From the NCBI GenBank assembly GCA_030066015.1, contig JASJCL010000012.1:124001-188000 (forward strand): a stretch of DNA of 64,000 bases, written 5' to 3'. Position 1 is the stretch's first letter. The number at the start of each line of letters is the position of its first letter. The translations under genes and the position numbers were made by a program. The notes under the pieces were generated by a model, which was given only the letters and a program-made list of their open reading frames with translations, searched no databases and was not told the DNA's origin. The stretch is from Desulfosarcinaceae bacterium. GTDB taxonomy: Bacteria; Desulfobacterota; Desulfobacteria; Desulfobacterales; Desulfosarcinaceae. Below are positions 17,913 to 26,167 of this stretch, in pieces.

Positions 17913-19604
17913 TTAGGCCCTCCCCTTGGAAGCACTGGACCTGCCGAAGAGGGCGTCGGCGATGGTATCCATATCGGAGACCATACCGCTGCCGGCCGAT
18001 CCCAGTTGCACCGCACCGGCTGCCTCGAGGAGCGCGGCGCCCGCCTCCGGCGGCACCAGATCGGTGCCCATCGCCAGCGTTCGCAGATCGCGGGCGAACA
18101 GCTGGCCCGTGTCGGCACTGAAGAGCCGTGCGGCGGCGGCCAGCACCGCCGCCTCCCCATCACCGGCGGAGGCCGCTGCCGCGGCCTTGCGGGTGAGGGC
18201 CATGCCCACTTCCAAGGCCGTTGTCATATCGGCCAGACGGAACATGAGATATTGCTGCTTGGTCAGCCGCTGGACGGTGGCGAAATCGAAGGCGAGCTGC
18301 ATCGCCTTGGCGGCCTGCGCCAGCGTGGCGGCCCCCAGCTCTGGCTGCTGGGCGGCCAGGGCCTCCATCTCGGCCGCCATCTCGCCGTAGAAGGCGCCCT
18401 TGCTCTTGCGCGCGGCCTTCCAGCGGAAGGTGGAGATGATGCTCTGTTGAATTTCGCTGGTGCCCTCATAAATACAGGTGATCTTGACGTCGCGCTTGAT
18501 CTTCTCCACCTCGAACTCGGTGATGTAGCCGTAGCCACCCAGCGCCTGCATGCAGGCGTCAGCGCACCAATTGGCCGCCTCGGTGACGAACAGCTTGCCG
18601 ATGGAGCCCTCCACCTGCAGATCGCGGGTCTCGCTGTCGATGCGCAGGGCAACCTCGTCGAGATACGCCTTGCCGGCCAGCATGTTGACCTTGTGGGGAA
18701 CGATGAGCTTGTGGGTATAGCCCTGTTTGTCGCAGAGCGGGCCGCCGAACTGGATGCGCTCCTGGGCATAGGGAATGGCGATGTCCAAGGCAGCCTCGCC
18801 GGCGCCGAGGGCCATGGCACCCACCATGAGACGGGTGTAGCCGAACACCTGGTTGGCCTGCTTCAGGCCCTGCCCCGGAACGCCACCGACAAGGTTCTCT
18901 ACCGGAACGACCACGTCGTCGAGCGTCAACGGAGAGGTGTTTGAGGCGCGGATCCCGTGCTTCTCCTCCCCCTTGCCCTGACTGAAGCCGGGGGTTCCCT
19001 TCTCCACGACAAAGAAGGTCGGCCCCTCGGGCGTCAGGGCCAATACGGTGAGCAGATCTGCATATCCGCCGGTGGAGATGAACTGTTTAGCGCCGTTGAG
19101 CTTGTAGTGGGTGATCGTCCCGCCGTCGTCGGCGATGGGCTCGGCCTTGGTTTTGAGGGCGGCCAAGTTGCTGCCCGCTCCGGGCTCGGTGACGGCGTAG
19201 GCCACCAGGGTCTCGCCTTCGGCAATGGCCCCCAACCACTTCTGCTTTTGCGCATGGGTAGCCCCCACCAGGATGGGATCGGCGCCCAGCTGGATGGCGA
19301 AAAAGGCCGTGGCCACTCCCAGACAGATCCTGCTCATCTCGCGGGTAACGGCGAAGCAATCCCGTGCGCCGCCCCCCATGCCACCGTATTTTTCAGGAAT
19401 GAACAGGAGCTGCAGCCCGATATCGGGACTGAGTAGCTCGCGAATCTCCGCCTCGGGGAACACTTCCGCGCGATCCCAGGCCAGAATTTTCTCACGGGTC
19501 AGGAGACGTGTTCGCAATTGCCGCAGCGTCTCCAGGACCATTTCACGCATGTCGTCATCCAGCCCGTAAGGTGCCGAATTCGATGTCAGTTCGGTAGTTG
19601 CCAT
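17913..19604 (-). CDS. Acyl-CoA dehydrogenase family protein within the fatty-acid synthesis operon
   Basis: A FAD flavoenzyme of 563 residues. The N-terminal and middle domains show AVTEPGAGSNLAALKTKA and NGAKQFISTGGYADLL; the C-terminal helical domain has ALGGYGYITEFEVEKIKRD and IYEGTSEIQQSI, where the Glu is the catalytic base of most family members. A C-terminal extension of about 150 residues, rich in alanine, is like that of bacterial AcdA/very-long-chain types. It sits between rpmF and fabG, where plsX, fabH or fabD are often found. It may act on acyl-CoA or acyl-ACP; the substrate cannot be told from sequence. Confidence 0.9.
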   Translation of the reverse strand: MATTELTSNSAPYGLDDDMREMVLETLRQLRTRLLTREKILAWDRAEVFPEAEIRELLSPDIGLQLLFIPEKYGGMGGGARDCFAVTREMSRICLGVATAFFAIQLGADPILVGATHAQKQKWLGAIAEGETLVAYAVTEPGAGSNLAALKTKAEPIADDGGTITHYKLNGAKQFISTGGYADLLTVLALTPEGPTFFVVEKGTPGFSQGKGEEKHGIRASNTSPLTLDDVVVPVENLVGGVPGQGLKQANQVFGYTRLMVGAMALGAGEAALDIAIPYAQERIQFGGPLCDKQGYTHKLIVPHKVNMLAGKAYLDEVALRIDSETRDLQVEGSIGKLFVTEAANWCADACMQALGGYGYITEFEVEKIKRDVKITCIYEGTSEIQQSIISTFRWKAARKSKGAFYGEMAAEMEALAAQQPELGAATLAQAAKAMQLAFDFATVQRLTKQQYLMFRLADMTTALEVGMALTRKAAAAASAGDGEAAVLAAAARLFSADTGQLFARDLRTLAMGTDLVPPEAGAALLEAAGAVQLGSAGSGMVSDMDTIADALFGRSSASKGRA

Positions 19605-19690
19605 GCCGTCCGCCCTTCGATTGAACTAGAGGGTTCGCTACGATGGGCCCCCAAAACGGGGCGCCCTGATCCAGACTAAAGCAAGCTGGC

Positions 19691-19873
19691 CTAGGCTTCG
19701 TCACTCTCCATGACATTGCGCCCCTTGTAGGCACCGCAGCTTGCGCAGGCATGATGGGGCTGAACCGCTTCGCCGCACTCGGGACAGGTGGTCAGACTGG
19801 GGCCGTCGAGCTTCTTGTGGGTCCGGCGCATATCTCGCTTTGACTTGGATGTCTTTCTTTTGGGTACTGCCAT
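19691..19873 (-). CDS. rpmF: 50S ribosomal protein L32
   Basis: A 60-residue ribosomal protein with the typical N-terminus MAVPKRKTSKSKRDMRRTH and a four-cysteine zinc ribbon (TCPECGE and HACASCG), the C+ form. A GGAG site precedes the ATG. It heads the fatty-acid operon, the usual link between rpmF and lipid genes, with a good promoter at 19947-19975. The usual upstream partner YceD/DUF177 is absent here. Confidence 0.97.
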   Translation of the reverse strand: MAVPKRKTSKSKRDMRRTHKKLDGPSLTTCPECGEAVQPHHACASCGAYKGRNVMESDEA

Positions 19874-19946
19874 GAGTAATCTCCTAACCTATTGAAATAT
19901 ATTATATAAAATAAGAAAACCATGCCTTGCAAAAAGCGTGACGCCT

Positions 19947-19975
19947 CTAGTAATTGAAATAATTTCCAATGTCAA
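19947..19975 (-). promoter_or_regulatory. Candidate sigma-70 promoter of the rpmF-fab operon
   Basis: On the minus strand a perfect TTGACA (19975-19970) is followed after exactly 17 bases by TACTAG (19952-19947). The -10 is weak, but the -35 and spacing are ideal and the site is about 75 bases before rpmF in AT-rich DNA. Confidence 0.55.
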
Positions 19976-20207
19976 GGATTTTCGGCGCGCGCTCTCCAAG
20001 GGCAGGGGCGGATCTTTGAGAGGTGGGTCTCCCGCATCGATAGAGGCCGGCGGACGGGATCATAGACCAACTAACCACCCGATATAATGCCGACTTCCTC
20101 CTGGCAGCTGACGGCCGCCATACACCCGCCCGATCCATCACCGGCCCACCTACCCCGCTGCAGGCGCTGGACAGGCGGCCGTACCCGGAGAGGAAGCTTG
20201 TGCGATA

Positions 20208-20231
20208 TGACCCATTGTGCTAATGGGGTCA
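20208..20231. other. Imperfect inverted repeat upstream of gltX
   Basis: TGACCCATT and AATGGGGTCA face each other over a five-base spacer, with one extra G in the right arm. It could be an operator or a small RNA hairpin. No protein binding is implied by any other evidence. Confidence 0.3.
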
Positions 20232-20249
20232 GCCGGCAAGGGAGACCAT

Positions 20250-20354
20250 ATGCGCGCTGAAACCAGCCTCTCCCGGCGGATTTTGCACCGTCACAACGAC
20301 TTGTACGACTTGACTAGCTATAAAATAAGTCAAGAAGCCATGCGAAACACCTAA
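20250..20354 (+). CDS. Possible 34-residue ORF upstream of gltX
   Basis: An ATG at 20250 with AAGGGAGA about five bases upstream opens a 34-residue frame (MRAETSLSRRILHRHNDLYD onward) that ends at TAA 20352-20354, seven bases before the gltX ribosome-binding site. It is hydrophilic and basic. It could be a leader peptide or small protein, or chance. The frame covers the inverted repeat at 20309-20334, and I recognise no family. Confidence 0.25.
   Translation: MRAETSLSRRILHRHNDLYDLTSYKISQEAMRNT
20309..20334 (+). promoter_or_regulatory. Inverted repeat around a TATAAA box before gltX
   Basis: CTTGACT (20309-20315) and AGTCAAG (20328-20334) form a perfect 7-bp inverted repeat enclosing AGCTATAAAATA. 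The enclosed TATAAA (20319-20324) is -10-like, but no -35 at proper spacing was found. It may be an operator overlapping the gltX promoter. Confidence 0.35.
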
Positions 20355-20377
20355 TCCTCGCGAGGAGTTCTAGCCAT

Positions 20378-21811
20378 ATGTCGAACACTCCAGATACTCT
20401 GGCTGATACGATCGTCACCCGGTTTCCCCCCAGCCCGACCGGTTACCTGCATGTGGGGGGCGCCCGCACGGCCCTCTTCAATTGGCTCTACGCCCGCCAC
20501 ACCGGCGGCAAGATGGTCCTGCGGATCGAAGACACCGATACGGCGCGATCCACCCAGGCCTCGGTGGACGCCATCTTCGAAGCGCTGGAGTGGCTGGGTA
20601 TCGACTGGGACGACGGCCCCTACTACCAGACCCAGCGTTTCGATCTATACAAGGCCCACATCGACCAACTGGTGGCCTCGGGAGATGCCTACTTCTGCAC
20701 CTGCACGGCCGAAGAGATCGAGGCCATGCGCGAGCGGGCCAAGGCCAGCGGCGACAAACCCCGCTACGACGGCACCTGCCGCGAGCGCAACCTGTCGCCC
20801 AGTACCGACGCGGTGGTCCGCTTCAAGGCGCCGTTGACGGGCACCACCGTGGTTCCCGACACGGTCAAGGGCAACATCGTCTTCCAGAACAATGAACTGG
20901 ACGACTTCATCATCTGCCGCAGCGACGGTACTCCCACGTACAACTTCGTGGTGGTGGTCGACGACATCACCATGGGCATCAACACCGTGATTCGGGGGGA
21001 CGATCACGTGATGAACACCCCCAAACAGATCCTGCTCTACAACGCCCTGGGGGCCGCACTGCCCACCTACGCCCATGTCCCCATGGTCCTCGGCAATGAC
21101 CGCACCCGTCTCAGCAAGCGCCATGGCGCCATGTCGGTGACCGCTTACCGCGACATGGGCTTCCTGCCCCAGGCGGTACTCAATTACTTGGTACGGCTGG
21201 GCTGGTCCCATGGCGACCAGGAGTTCTTCACCGTGGCGGAGCTGATCGAGAAGTTCGGCCTCGACAGCATCGGCAAGTCGGCCGGCATCTTTGACGCTGA
21301 CAAGCTCCAGGCCTTGAACGGCGATCACATCCAGGCCTCGGCGGCGGCCGACCTCGTGCCCCACCTGCTGCCCTTCATGGCAGCGGAAGGCTACAGCGCA
21401 GAAGCCGGCCCCTACCTGGAGGCCGTCATCAAGACCCTCAAACCGCGCAGCAAAACCCTGGTGGAGATGGCCCAGGCGGCCCACTTCTACTACAACGATC
21501 CCATTGTTTATGAGGAAAAGGCCGCCAAGAAATTCCTCAAGGCCGCCGCCCTGGAACCGGTCCAGCTGCTGACGGAAAAGTTGAAGGCGTCTGAATCCTT
21601 CGAGGAGAAAGCCCTGGAGCAGGTGTTCACCGCGGTGATGGCGGAGACCGGCCTCAAACTGGGCAAGATCGCCCAGCCGGTGCGTGTGGCCCTCACCGGA
21701 ACCACCGTCAGTCCGGGGATCTTCGAGGTCATCGCCGTGTTGGGGCGCGAACGCGTGATCACCCGGCTGACCGCGGCCCTATCCTATATCGCGGCATTGC
21801 CGGAGGGATAG
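20378..21811 (+). CDS. gltX: Glutamyl-tRNA synthetase
   Basis: Class I synthetase that charges tRNA-Glu. The HIGH-type motif is in SPTGYLHVGGART (residue about 20) and the KMSKS-type motif is RTRLSKRHGAMSV (about 245). At 477 residues it has the usual bacterial length, with the C-terminal anticodon-binding helical domain. GAGGAG at 20362-20367 precedes the ATG. tRNA-Gln and glnS follow downstream on the same strand, making a glutamate/glutamine decoding cluster. Because GlnRS is present, this enzyme is probably discriminating, but that is inference. Confidence 0.97.
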   Translation: MSNTPDTLADTIVTRFPPSPTGYLHVGGARTALFNWLYARHTGGKMVLRIEDTDTARSTQASVDAIFEALEWLGIDWDDGPYYQTQRFDLYKAHIDQLVASGDAYFCTCTAEEIEAMRERAKASGDKPRYDGTCRERNLSPSTDAVVRFKAPLTGTTVVPDTVKGNIVFQNNELDDFIICRSDGTPTYNFVVVVDDITMGINTVIRGDDHVMNTPKQILLYNALGAALPTYAHVPMVLGNDRTRLSKRHGAMSVTAYRDMGFLPQAVLNYLVRLGWSHGDQEFFTVAELIEKFGLDSIGKSAGIFDADKLQALNGDHIQASAAADLVPHLLPFMAAEGYSAEAGPYLEAVIKTLKPRSKTLVEMAQAAHFYYNDPIVYEEKAAKKFLKAAALEPVQLLTEKLKASESFEEKALEQVFTAVMAETGLKLGKIAQPVRVALTGTTVSPGIFEVIAVLGRERVITRLTAALSYIAALPEG

Positions 21812-21842
21812 CGCCGGACGGCCTGGAGAGCCCATTTTTCCC

Positions 21843-21872
21843 TTGACCCGTCCGCCGAGCTTACGCTAAAAA
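21843..21872 (+). promoter_or_regulatory. Promoter of tRNA-Gln
   Basis: TTGACC (five of six) at 21843-21848 is followed after 18 bases by TAAAAA at 21867-21872, ending 12 bases before the mature tRNA 5' end. The position is right for a dedicated tRNA promoter. Confidence 0.6.
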
Positions 21873-21884
21873 AAGGGCTTCCGC

Positions 21885-21958
21885 TGGGGGATCGTCTAAT
21901 GGTAGGACAGCGGACTCTGACTCCGCCAGTCCAGGTTCGAATCCTGGTCCCTCAGCCA
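21885..21958 (+). tRNA. tRNA-Gln (anticodon CUG)
   Basis: A 74-base tRNA with encoded CCA. The seven-pair acceptor stem joins TGGGGGA (21885-21891) with TCCCTCA (21948-21954); the anticodon stem GCGGA/TCCGC encloses loop CTCTGAC with anticodon CTG at 21917-21919, reading CAG. The T arm has the normal GGTTCGAATCC core, and the discriminator is G. It has its own promoter and a strong terminator and lies between gltX and glnS. Confidence 0.96.
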
Positions 21959-21976
21959 CTACAGCATCATGCGAAA

Positions 21977-22008
21977 GGAGTGACGGATCCGCCGTCGCTC
22001 CTTTTTTT
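21977..22008 (+). terminator. Rho-independent terminator of tRNA-Gln
   Basis: GGAGTGACGG (21977-21986) pairs with CCGTCGCTCC (21992-22001) over ten positions with one G-U, five-base loop, followed by seven T (22002-22008). This is the clearest intrinsic terminator in the window. Confidence 0.93.
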
Positions 22009-22090
22009 GTTGAGACCGATCCTGGACTTCGTTAAGACTTGAGTGTGCTGGTGGTGCAGGACAGCACCGCCCGATAAGCGAGGAGCCACC

Positions 22091-22336
22091 ATGACCGATA
22101 GGCAATCCCCCTCCGATCCGCCGGACCGCCACGGGTTTGAGCGCCGCTGGATCAAGAATGCCAACTACACCGGGCCGGAACGGCGCAGCGGCAAAGACCG
22201 TCGCCGCTACCCGCCGGCCAAACAGCCGGCGCCAGGCGACGACGCAACGCCGGATCCCACGGATTCGCCGACAACGGCCGAGGAGATGCCCGCCAAGCCA
22301 AAGCGGCCGCCTACCTTTAAACCCTACCGTCCGTAG
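22091..22336 (+). CDS. Small basic hypothetical protein with ERR/DRR motif
   Basis: An 81-residue hydrophilic protein starting at the ATG at 22091, with GAGGAG upstream of it. The core [20 protein letters not shown] is arginine-rich; the C-terminal half is proline-rich low complexity ending FKPYRP. Similar [11 protein letters not shown] motifs occur in short bacterial proteins of unknown role, sometimes near signalling genes. There is no signal peptide or membrane segment. It follows the tRNA terminator and precedes glnS by 130 bases. I do not recognise a function. Confidence 0.65.
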   Translation: MTDRQSPSDPPDRHGFERRWIKNANYTGPERRSGKDRRRYPPAKQPAPGDDATPDPTDSPTTAEEMPAKPKRPPTFKPYRP

Positions 22337-22466
22337 GCCGCCACCAGTGGATTGGGCGTGCCCGGCATGGGTACCGCCGACACGGCAATCGATTCGAAAA
22401 GCGACCCGGAAGGGGCACCGCAGCCCCCTGAACACCCAAACCGCAACGGCAGGAGCATCCCGCATC

Positions 22467-24200
22467 ATGAATGAGACGGCGCCGCCCTCAAACTTCATCA
22501 AAACCATCATCGAAAACGACCTCAAGGAGAATAAGAACGAGGGGCGTGTGGCCACCCGCTTCCCGCCGGAGCCCAACGGCTATCTCCACATTGGTCATGC
22601 CAAGTCCATCTGTCTCAATTTCGGCATCGCCAAAACCTACCAGGGCACCTGCAACCTGCGCTTCGACGACACCAATCCCACCAAGGAGGAGGTCGAGTAT
22701 GTCGATGCGATCAAAGCGGATGTGGCCTGGCTGGGGTTCCAGTGGGAAGGGCGGGAGCACTATGCCTCGGACTACTTCGACCAGCTTTTCGACTACGCCC
22801 TGGCCCTCATCGACCAGGGGTTGGCCTATGTGGACAGCCAGAGCGCCGAGGAGATCCGCCGCACGCGCGGGACGCTGACCGACCCGGGGAGCGAAAGCCC
22901 CTATCGCGGGCGCAGCGTGGCGGAAAACCGGGATCTGTTTTATCGCATGAAGGCAGGCGAATTCCCCGACGGCACTCACGTGCTGCGCGCCAAGATCGAC
23001 ATGGCCCACCCCAATGTCCTGATGCGCGACCCGACCCTCTACCGCATCCGCCACGCCCATCACCACCGTACCGGCGACAAATGGTGCATCTATCCCATGT
23101 ACGACTTCACCCACTGCCTGTCGGACGCCATCGAAGGGATCACCCACAGCCTCTGTACCTTGGAGTTCGAAAACAACCGCCCCCTCTACGATTGGGTCCT
23201 GGACAGCGTACCGCACGAAAATCATCCCCAGCAGATCGAGTTCGCCCGTCTCAACCTGAGCTACACCATCCTCAGCAAGCGCAAGCTGATCCAACTGGTC
23301 CAGGAGGGCCATGTGGCGGGCTGGGACGATCCGCGCATGCCCACCATCTCGGGCCTACGCCGACGGGGCTACACCCCGGCGGCGATCCGCCACTTCTGCG
23401 ACCGCATCGGCCTGGCCAAACGCGACAGCGTGGTGGACGTGGCCCTGCTGGAGCACAGCCTGCGGGAAGACCTCAACGCCCACGCCCCCCGGGTCATGGG
23501 GGTGCTGAATCCCGTCAAGCTGGTCATCGAGAACTACCCAGAGGGTCAAGAGGAGTCCCTGGAAGCGATCAACAATCCCGAGGACGCTTCTGCCGGTACC
23601 CGTCAGGTGCCCTTCTCGAGGGAGCTCTACATCGAACGGGAAGACTTCATGGAGGATCCCCCCAAGAAGTTTTTTCGCCTGGGCCCGGGGCGCGAGGTGC
23701 GTCTGCGCTACGCCTACTTCGTCACCTGCACCGGCTTCGACAAGGACCCCGAGACGGGGCAGATCACCACCATTCGCTGCACCTACGACCCGGCCACCAA
23801 GGGCGGCAACGCCCCCGACGGTCGCAAGGTCCGCGGCACCCTCCATTGGGTATCGGCCGCCCATGGTCTGCCCGCCGAAGTGCGCCTTTACGATCGTCTG
23901 TTCAACAAGCCCAACCCGGATGAAAAGGAAGCGGGCAAGCGCTTCATCGACAACCTCAATCCCGACGCCCTCAAAGTGCTCATGAACTGCCGCGTGGAGC
24001 CCAGCCTGAAGGCGATGGCGGCCGGCAGCAACTGCCAGTTCGAACGCATGGGCTATTTTTGCCTGGACAGTCGCGACACGCGCCCCGATCACCTGGTGTT
24101 CAACCGCATCGTCACCCTGCGTGACACCTGGGCCAAAGTGCAGAAACAGCAGGCAGCCCGCGCCTCGACGTCGAAACGGCGGCGCCGGCGGGAGCGGTAG
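22467..24200 (+). CDS. glnS: Glutaminyl-tRNA synthetase
   Basis: Class I synthetase that charges tRNA-Gln directly. The HIGH motif is in [15 protein letters not shown] (about residue 36) and the KMSKS-type motif is LSKRKL (about 272). Following are the [12 protein letters not shown] block and the beta-barrel anticodon-binding part. The ATG at 22467 gives 577 residues; AGGAG lies eleven bases upstream. The longer open frame is not homologous. The cognate tRNA-Gln(CUG) lies about 500 bases upstream. In most bacteria Gln-tRNA is made by GatCAB; GlnRS is a gene acquired in some lineages. Confidence 0.97.
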   Translation: MNETAPPSNFIKTIIENDLKENKNEGRVATRFPPEPNGYLHIGHAKSICLNFGIAKTYQGTCNLRFDDTNPTKEEVEYVDAIKADVAWLGFQWEGREHYASDYFDQLFDYALALIDQGLAYVDSQSAEEIRRTRGTLTDPGSESPYRGRSVAENRDLFYRMKAGEFPDGTHVLRAKIDMAHPNVLMRDPTLYRIRHAHHHRTGDKWCIYPMYDFTHCLSDAIEGITHSLCTLEFENNRPLYDWVLDSVPHENHPQQIEFARLNLSYTILSKRKLIQLVQEGHVAGWDDPRMPTISGLRRRGYTPAAIRHFCDRIGLAKRDSVVDVALLEHSLREDLNAHAPRVMGVLNPVKLVIENYPEGQEESLEAINNPEDASAGTRQVPFSRELYIEREDFMEDPPKKFFRLGPGREVRLRYAYFVTCTGFDKDPETGQITTIRCTYDPATKGGNAPDGRKVRGTLHWVSAAHGLPAEVRLYDRLFNKPNPDEKEAGKRFIDNLNPDALKVLMNCRVEPSLKAMAAGSNCQFERMGYFCLDSRDTRPDHLVFNRIVTLRDTWAKVQKQQAARASTSKRRRRRER

Positions 24201-24243
24201 GCAAAGGATTTATAGGGCCAGGCGCCTGCCACCCGATTTTTCG

Positions 24244-24268
24244 AGCCCTGATGGGAGTGTCCAGGGCT
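24244..24268 (+). terminator. Weak hairpin after glnS
   Basis: AGCCCTG (24244-24250) and CAGGGCT (24262-24268) form a 7-bp stem with an 11-base loop, 43 bases after the glnS stop. No T-run follows, so termination here would be weak or Rho-assisted. Confidence 0.3.
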
Positions 24269-24481
24269 TGCCGGTACTTGTGTCCGGAATCGCTCAGCGC
24301 TCGATGGCGCTCCTGAAAACCGCAGCCCCTTTTCATTTCAGCCCCCCTTTTCACCACTTGGTCGGTCATCGGTTGCGGAACCGCCGCCGGATTGATAGCG
24401 CGAAGCTATTCTCCCCATCTGGGCGTGGCCGCCGGCACCCCGGATGCCAGGGATCAACCGGCCCACCGAAAGGCGATTCGC

Positions 24482-26125
24482 ATGCCAAAAGAGGCTTTTA
24501 CCAGACGTCAATTCATCGCCGCCGCCGGGATGGCCGCGGCATCATTGGGGATGGCGGGAGGGCCTTTGCCGGCAGGTGCTACCGAGACAGGACCGAAACC
24601 GGCCTACCCCGTGGTGGTGATCGGGGCCGGGTTGGGGGGGCTGACCTGCGCGGCCTACCTGGCCAGGGCGGGATTCCCGGTCACCGTGGTGGAACAGCAC
24701 AGCGTACCCGGTGGATACGCCACCGCCTTTGATCGAGCGGCGGGCAAATTTCGCTTCGAAGTCTCCCTTCACGGCACCTCCATTCACAACAACATGCCGT
24801 CGACCATTCTCGCGGAGTTGGGCATTCTGAATCGGCTTGAGTTGGTCCCCCTGCCGGAGGTGTATCGCATCCGATCCGACCGGGGTGACCTAGTGGTTCC
24901 CCAGAGCGATCCCCAGGGGTTTATCGATCGCCTCTCACAGCGATACCCCGCGGATGCCGAGGGGATCGCCGGCGTCGTTCATGAGATGCTGGCCATCCAC
25001 GACGAAACGGAAGCCTATGGCCGCCAAAGCGACTGGGTCAAGCGCTGGACCAAGCCCCTCTTTCCCCTGCTCAATCCCCATATGTGGAAGGTACGCCGCC
25101 AAACCCTGGCGGATTTGCTGGCCGAGCATGTCGGCGGGGAGGACGCCCGCCGCGAGCTGGCCTTTTTGTGGGGGTACTATGGCCTCCCGCCAGAGAAGCT
25201 CTCGGCCTTTTACTACGCCGTCGCCACGGCCAGTTATCTTAAAAATGGTTCCTACTACATCAAAGATCGGTCTCAGGCCCTCAGCGATGCCCTCGCGGAC
25301 GCCATCGAAACCGCCGGCGGAGAGCTGCTGTTCGACACCGCGGTGGAACAGGTGCAGATCGAGCAGGGGGCGGTCACCGGGGTTCGCCTGTCGGACGGCG
25401 GGCGCCTGTCGGCCCGCGCGGTGGTCTGCAACGCCAGTGCGGTCACCCTTTTTAACAAGATGCTGCCACCGGACGCCATCTCCGACGACTACCGCCGGCA
25501 GATCAACCGTTATCGCCCCAGCATCTCCTGTTTCATCGTCTGGCTGGGTCTCAACCACAGCCTGCGCGGCAAGTTGCCCGGATACAGCACCAGCGTGTGT
25601 GGAGCGTTGTCACCCCAAGAGGGCTATGCCAAGGCGCTGAAGGGGGATATCGCCGGCGTGCCCTATAACGTCTGCCTGTACGACAACCTGTACGCCGACT
25701 ATTCCGCACCGGGCACCGCCACCATGATGCTCTTCGCCCTGAGCGGCTACGATCCGTGGCGCCGCTTCGAGAGCGAGTACCGCGCCGGCGACAAGGCGGC
25801 CTATGCCGCCGAGAAGAACCGCTGGCGCGATATCCTGATTGGGCGGACGGAGCGCGATCTGCTACCCGGGCTGAGCGAGATGATCGCGGTTAGCGAGGCG
25901 GCCACCCCCCTTACCAACTGGCGGTTTACGGGCAACACCGATGGGGCCATCTACGGGTTTGAACAGAGCATGCAAAATGCGTATATGAGCCGCATCCGCA
26001 ACAAGACCCCCATCAAAGGGCTCTATTTGGCCGGGGCATGGGGCGAACCGGGTGGCGGCTTCGCCGGCGTCCTGCGCAGCGGTCGGCGGACCTTTGTCGA
26101 ACTGATGAGGGCCAGGGGCGCCTGA
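24482..26125 (+). CDS. Tat-exported FAD-dependent oxidoreductase, phytoene-desaturase/retinol-saturase type
   Basis: A 547-residue flavoprotein. The N-terminus has a twin-arginine signal (FTRRQFIAAAG) and a hydrophobic stretch ending near PAGATE, so it is likely exported folded with FAD. The dinucleotide-binding motif VVVIGAGLGGLTCAAYLARA is at about residue 47, and the C-terminal FAD motif is GLYLAGAWGEPGGGFAGVL. The closest family knowledge is the CrtI/retinol-saturase superfamily, which acts on polyenes or other hydrophobic substrates. The ATG at 24482 has GAAAGGCG upstream. It is followed 42 bases later by a LytS/LytTR pair, so regulation by or for that pair is possible. Confidence 0.85.
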   Translation: MPKEAFTRRQFIAAAGMAAASLGMAGGPLPAGATETGPKPAYPVVVIGAGLGGLTCAAYLARAGFPVTVVEQHSVPGGYATAFDRAAGKFRFEVSLHGTSIHNNMPSTILAELGILNRLELVPLPEVYRIRSDRGDLVVPQSDPQGFIDRLSQRYPADAEGIAGVVHEMLAIHDETEAYGRQSDWVKRWTKPLFPLLNPHMWKVRRQTLADLLAEHVGGEDARRELAFLWGYYGLPPEKLSAFYYAVATASYLKNGSYYIKDRSQALSDALADAIETAGGELLFDTAVEQVQIEQGAVTGVRLSDGGRLSARAVVCNASAVTLFNKMLPPDAISDDYRRQINRYRPSISCFIVWLGLNHSLRGKLPGYSTSVCGALSPQEGYAKALKGDIAGVPYNVCLYDNLYADYSAPGTATMMLFALSGYDPWRRFESEYRAGDKAAYAAEKNRWRDILIGRTERDLLPGLSEMIAVSEAATPLTNWRFTGNTDGAIYGFEQSMQNAYMSRIRNKTPIKGLYLAGAWGEPGGGFAGVLRSGRRTFVELMRARGA

Positions 26126-26167
26126 GGCTCCATCGCCGGATCGCGCCAAGCTGAAAGTGAAGGGGTC

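Larger units (their letters stand above)
19874..20377. other. Divergent intergenic region between rpmF and gltX
   Basis: About 500 bases between divergent genes. It holds the rpmF promoter (19947-19975), an imperfect inverted repeat with one bulged base (20208-20231, TGACCCATT/AATGGGGTCA), a possible 34-residue ORF (20250-20354), and a 7-bp inverted repeat (20309-20334) before gltX. DNA next to rpmF is clearly AT-rich. Confidence 0.6.
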
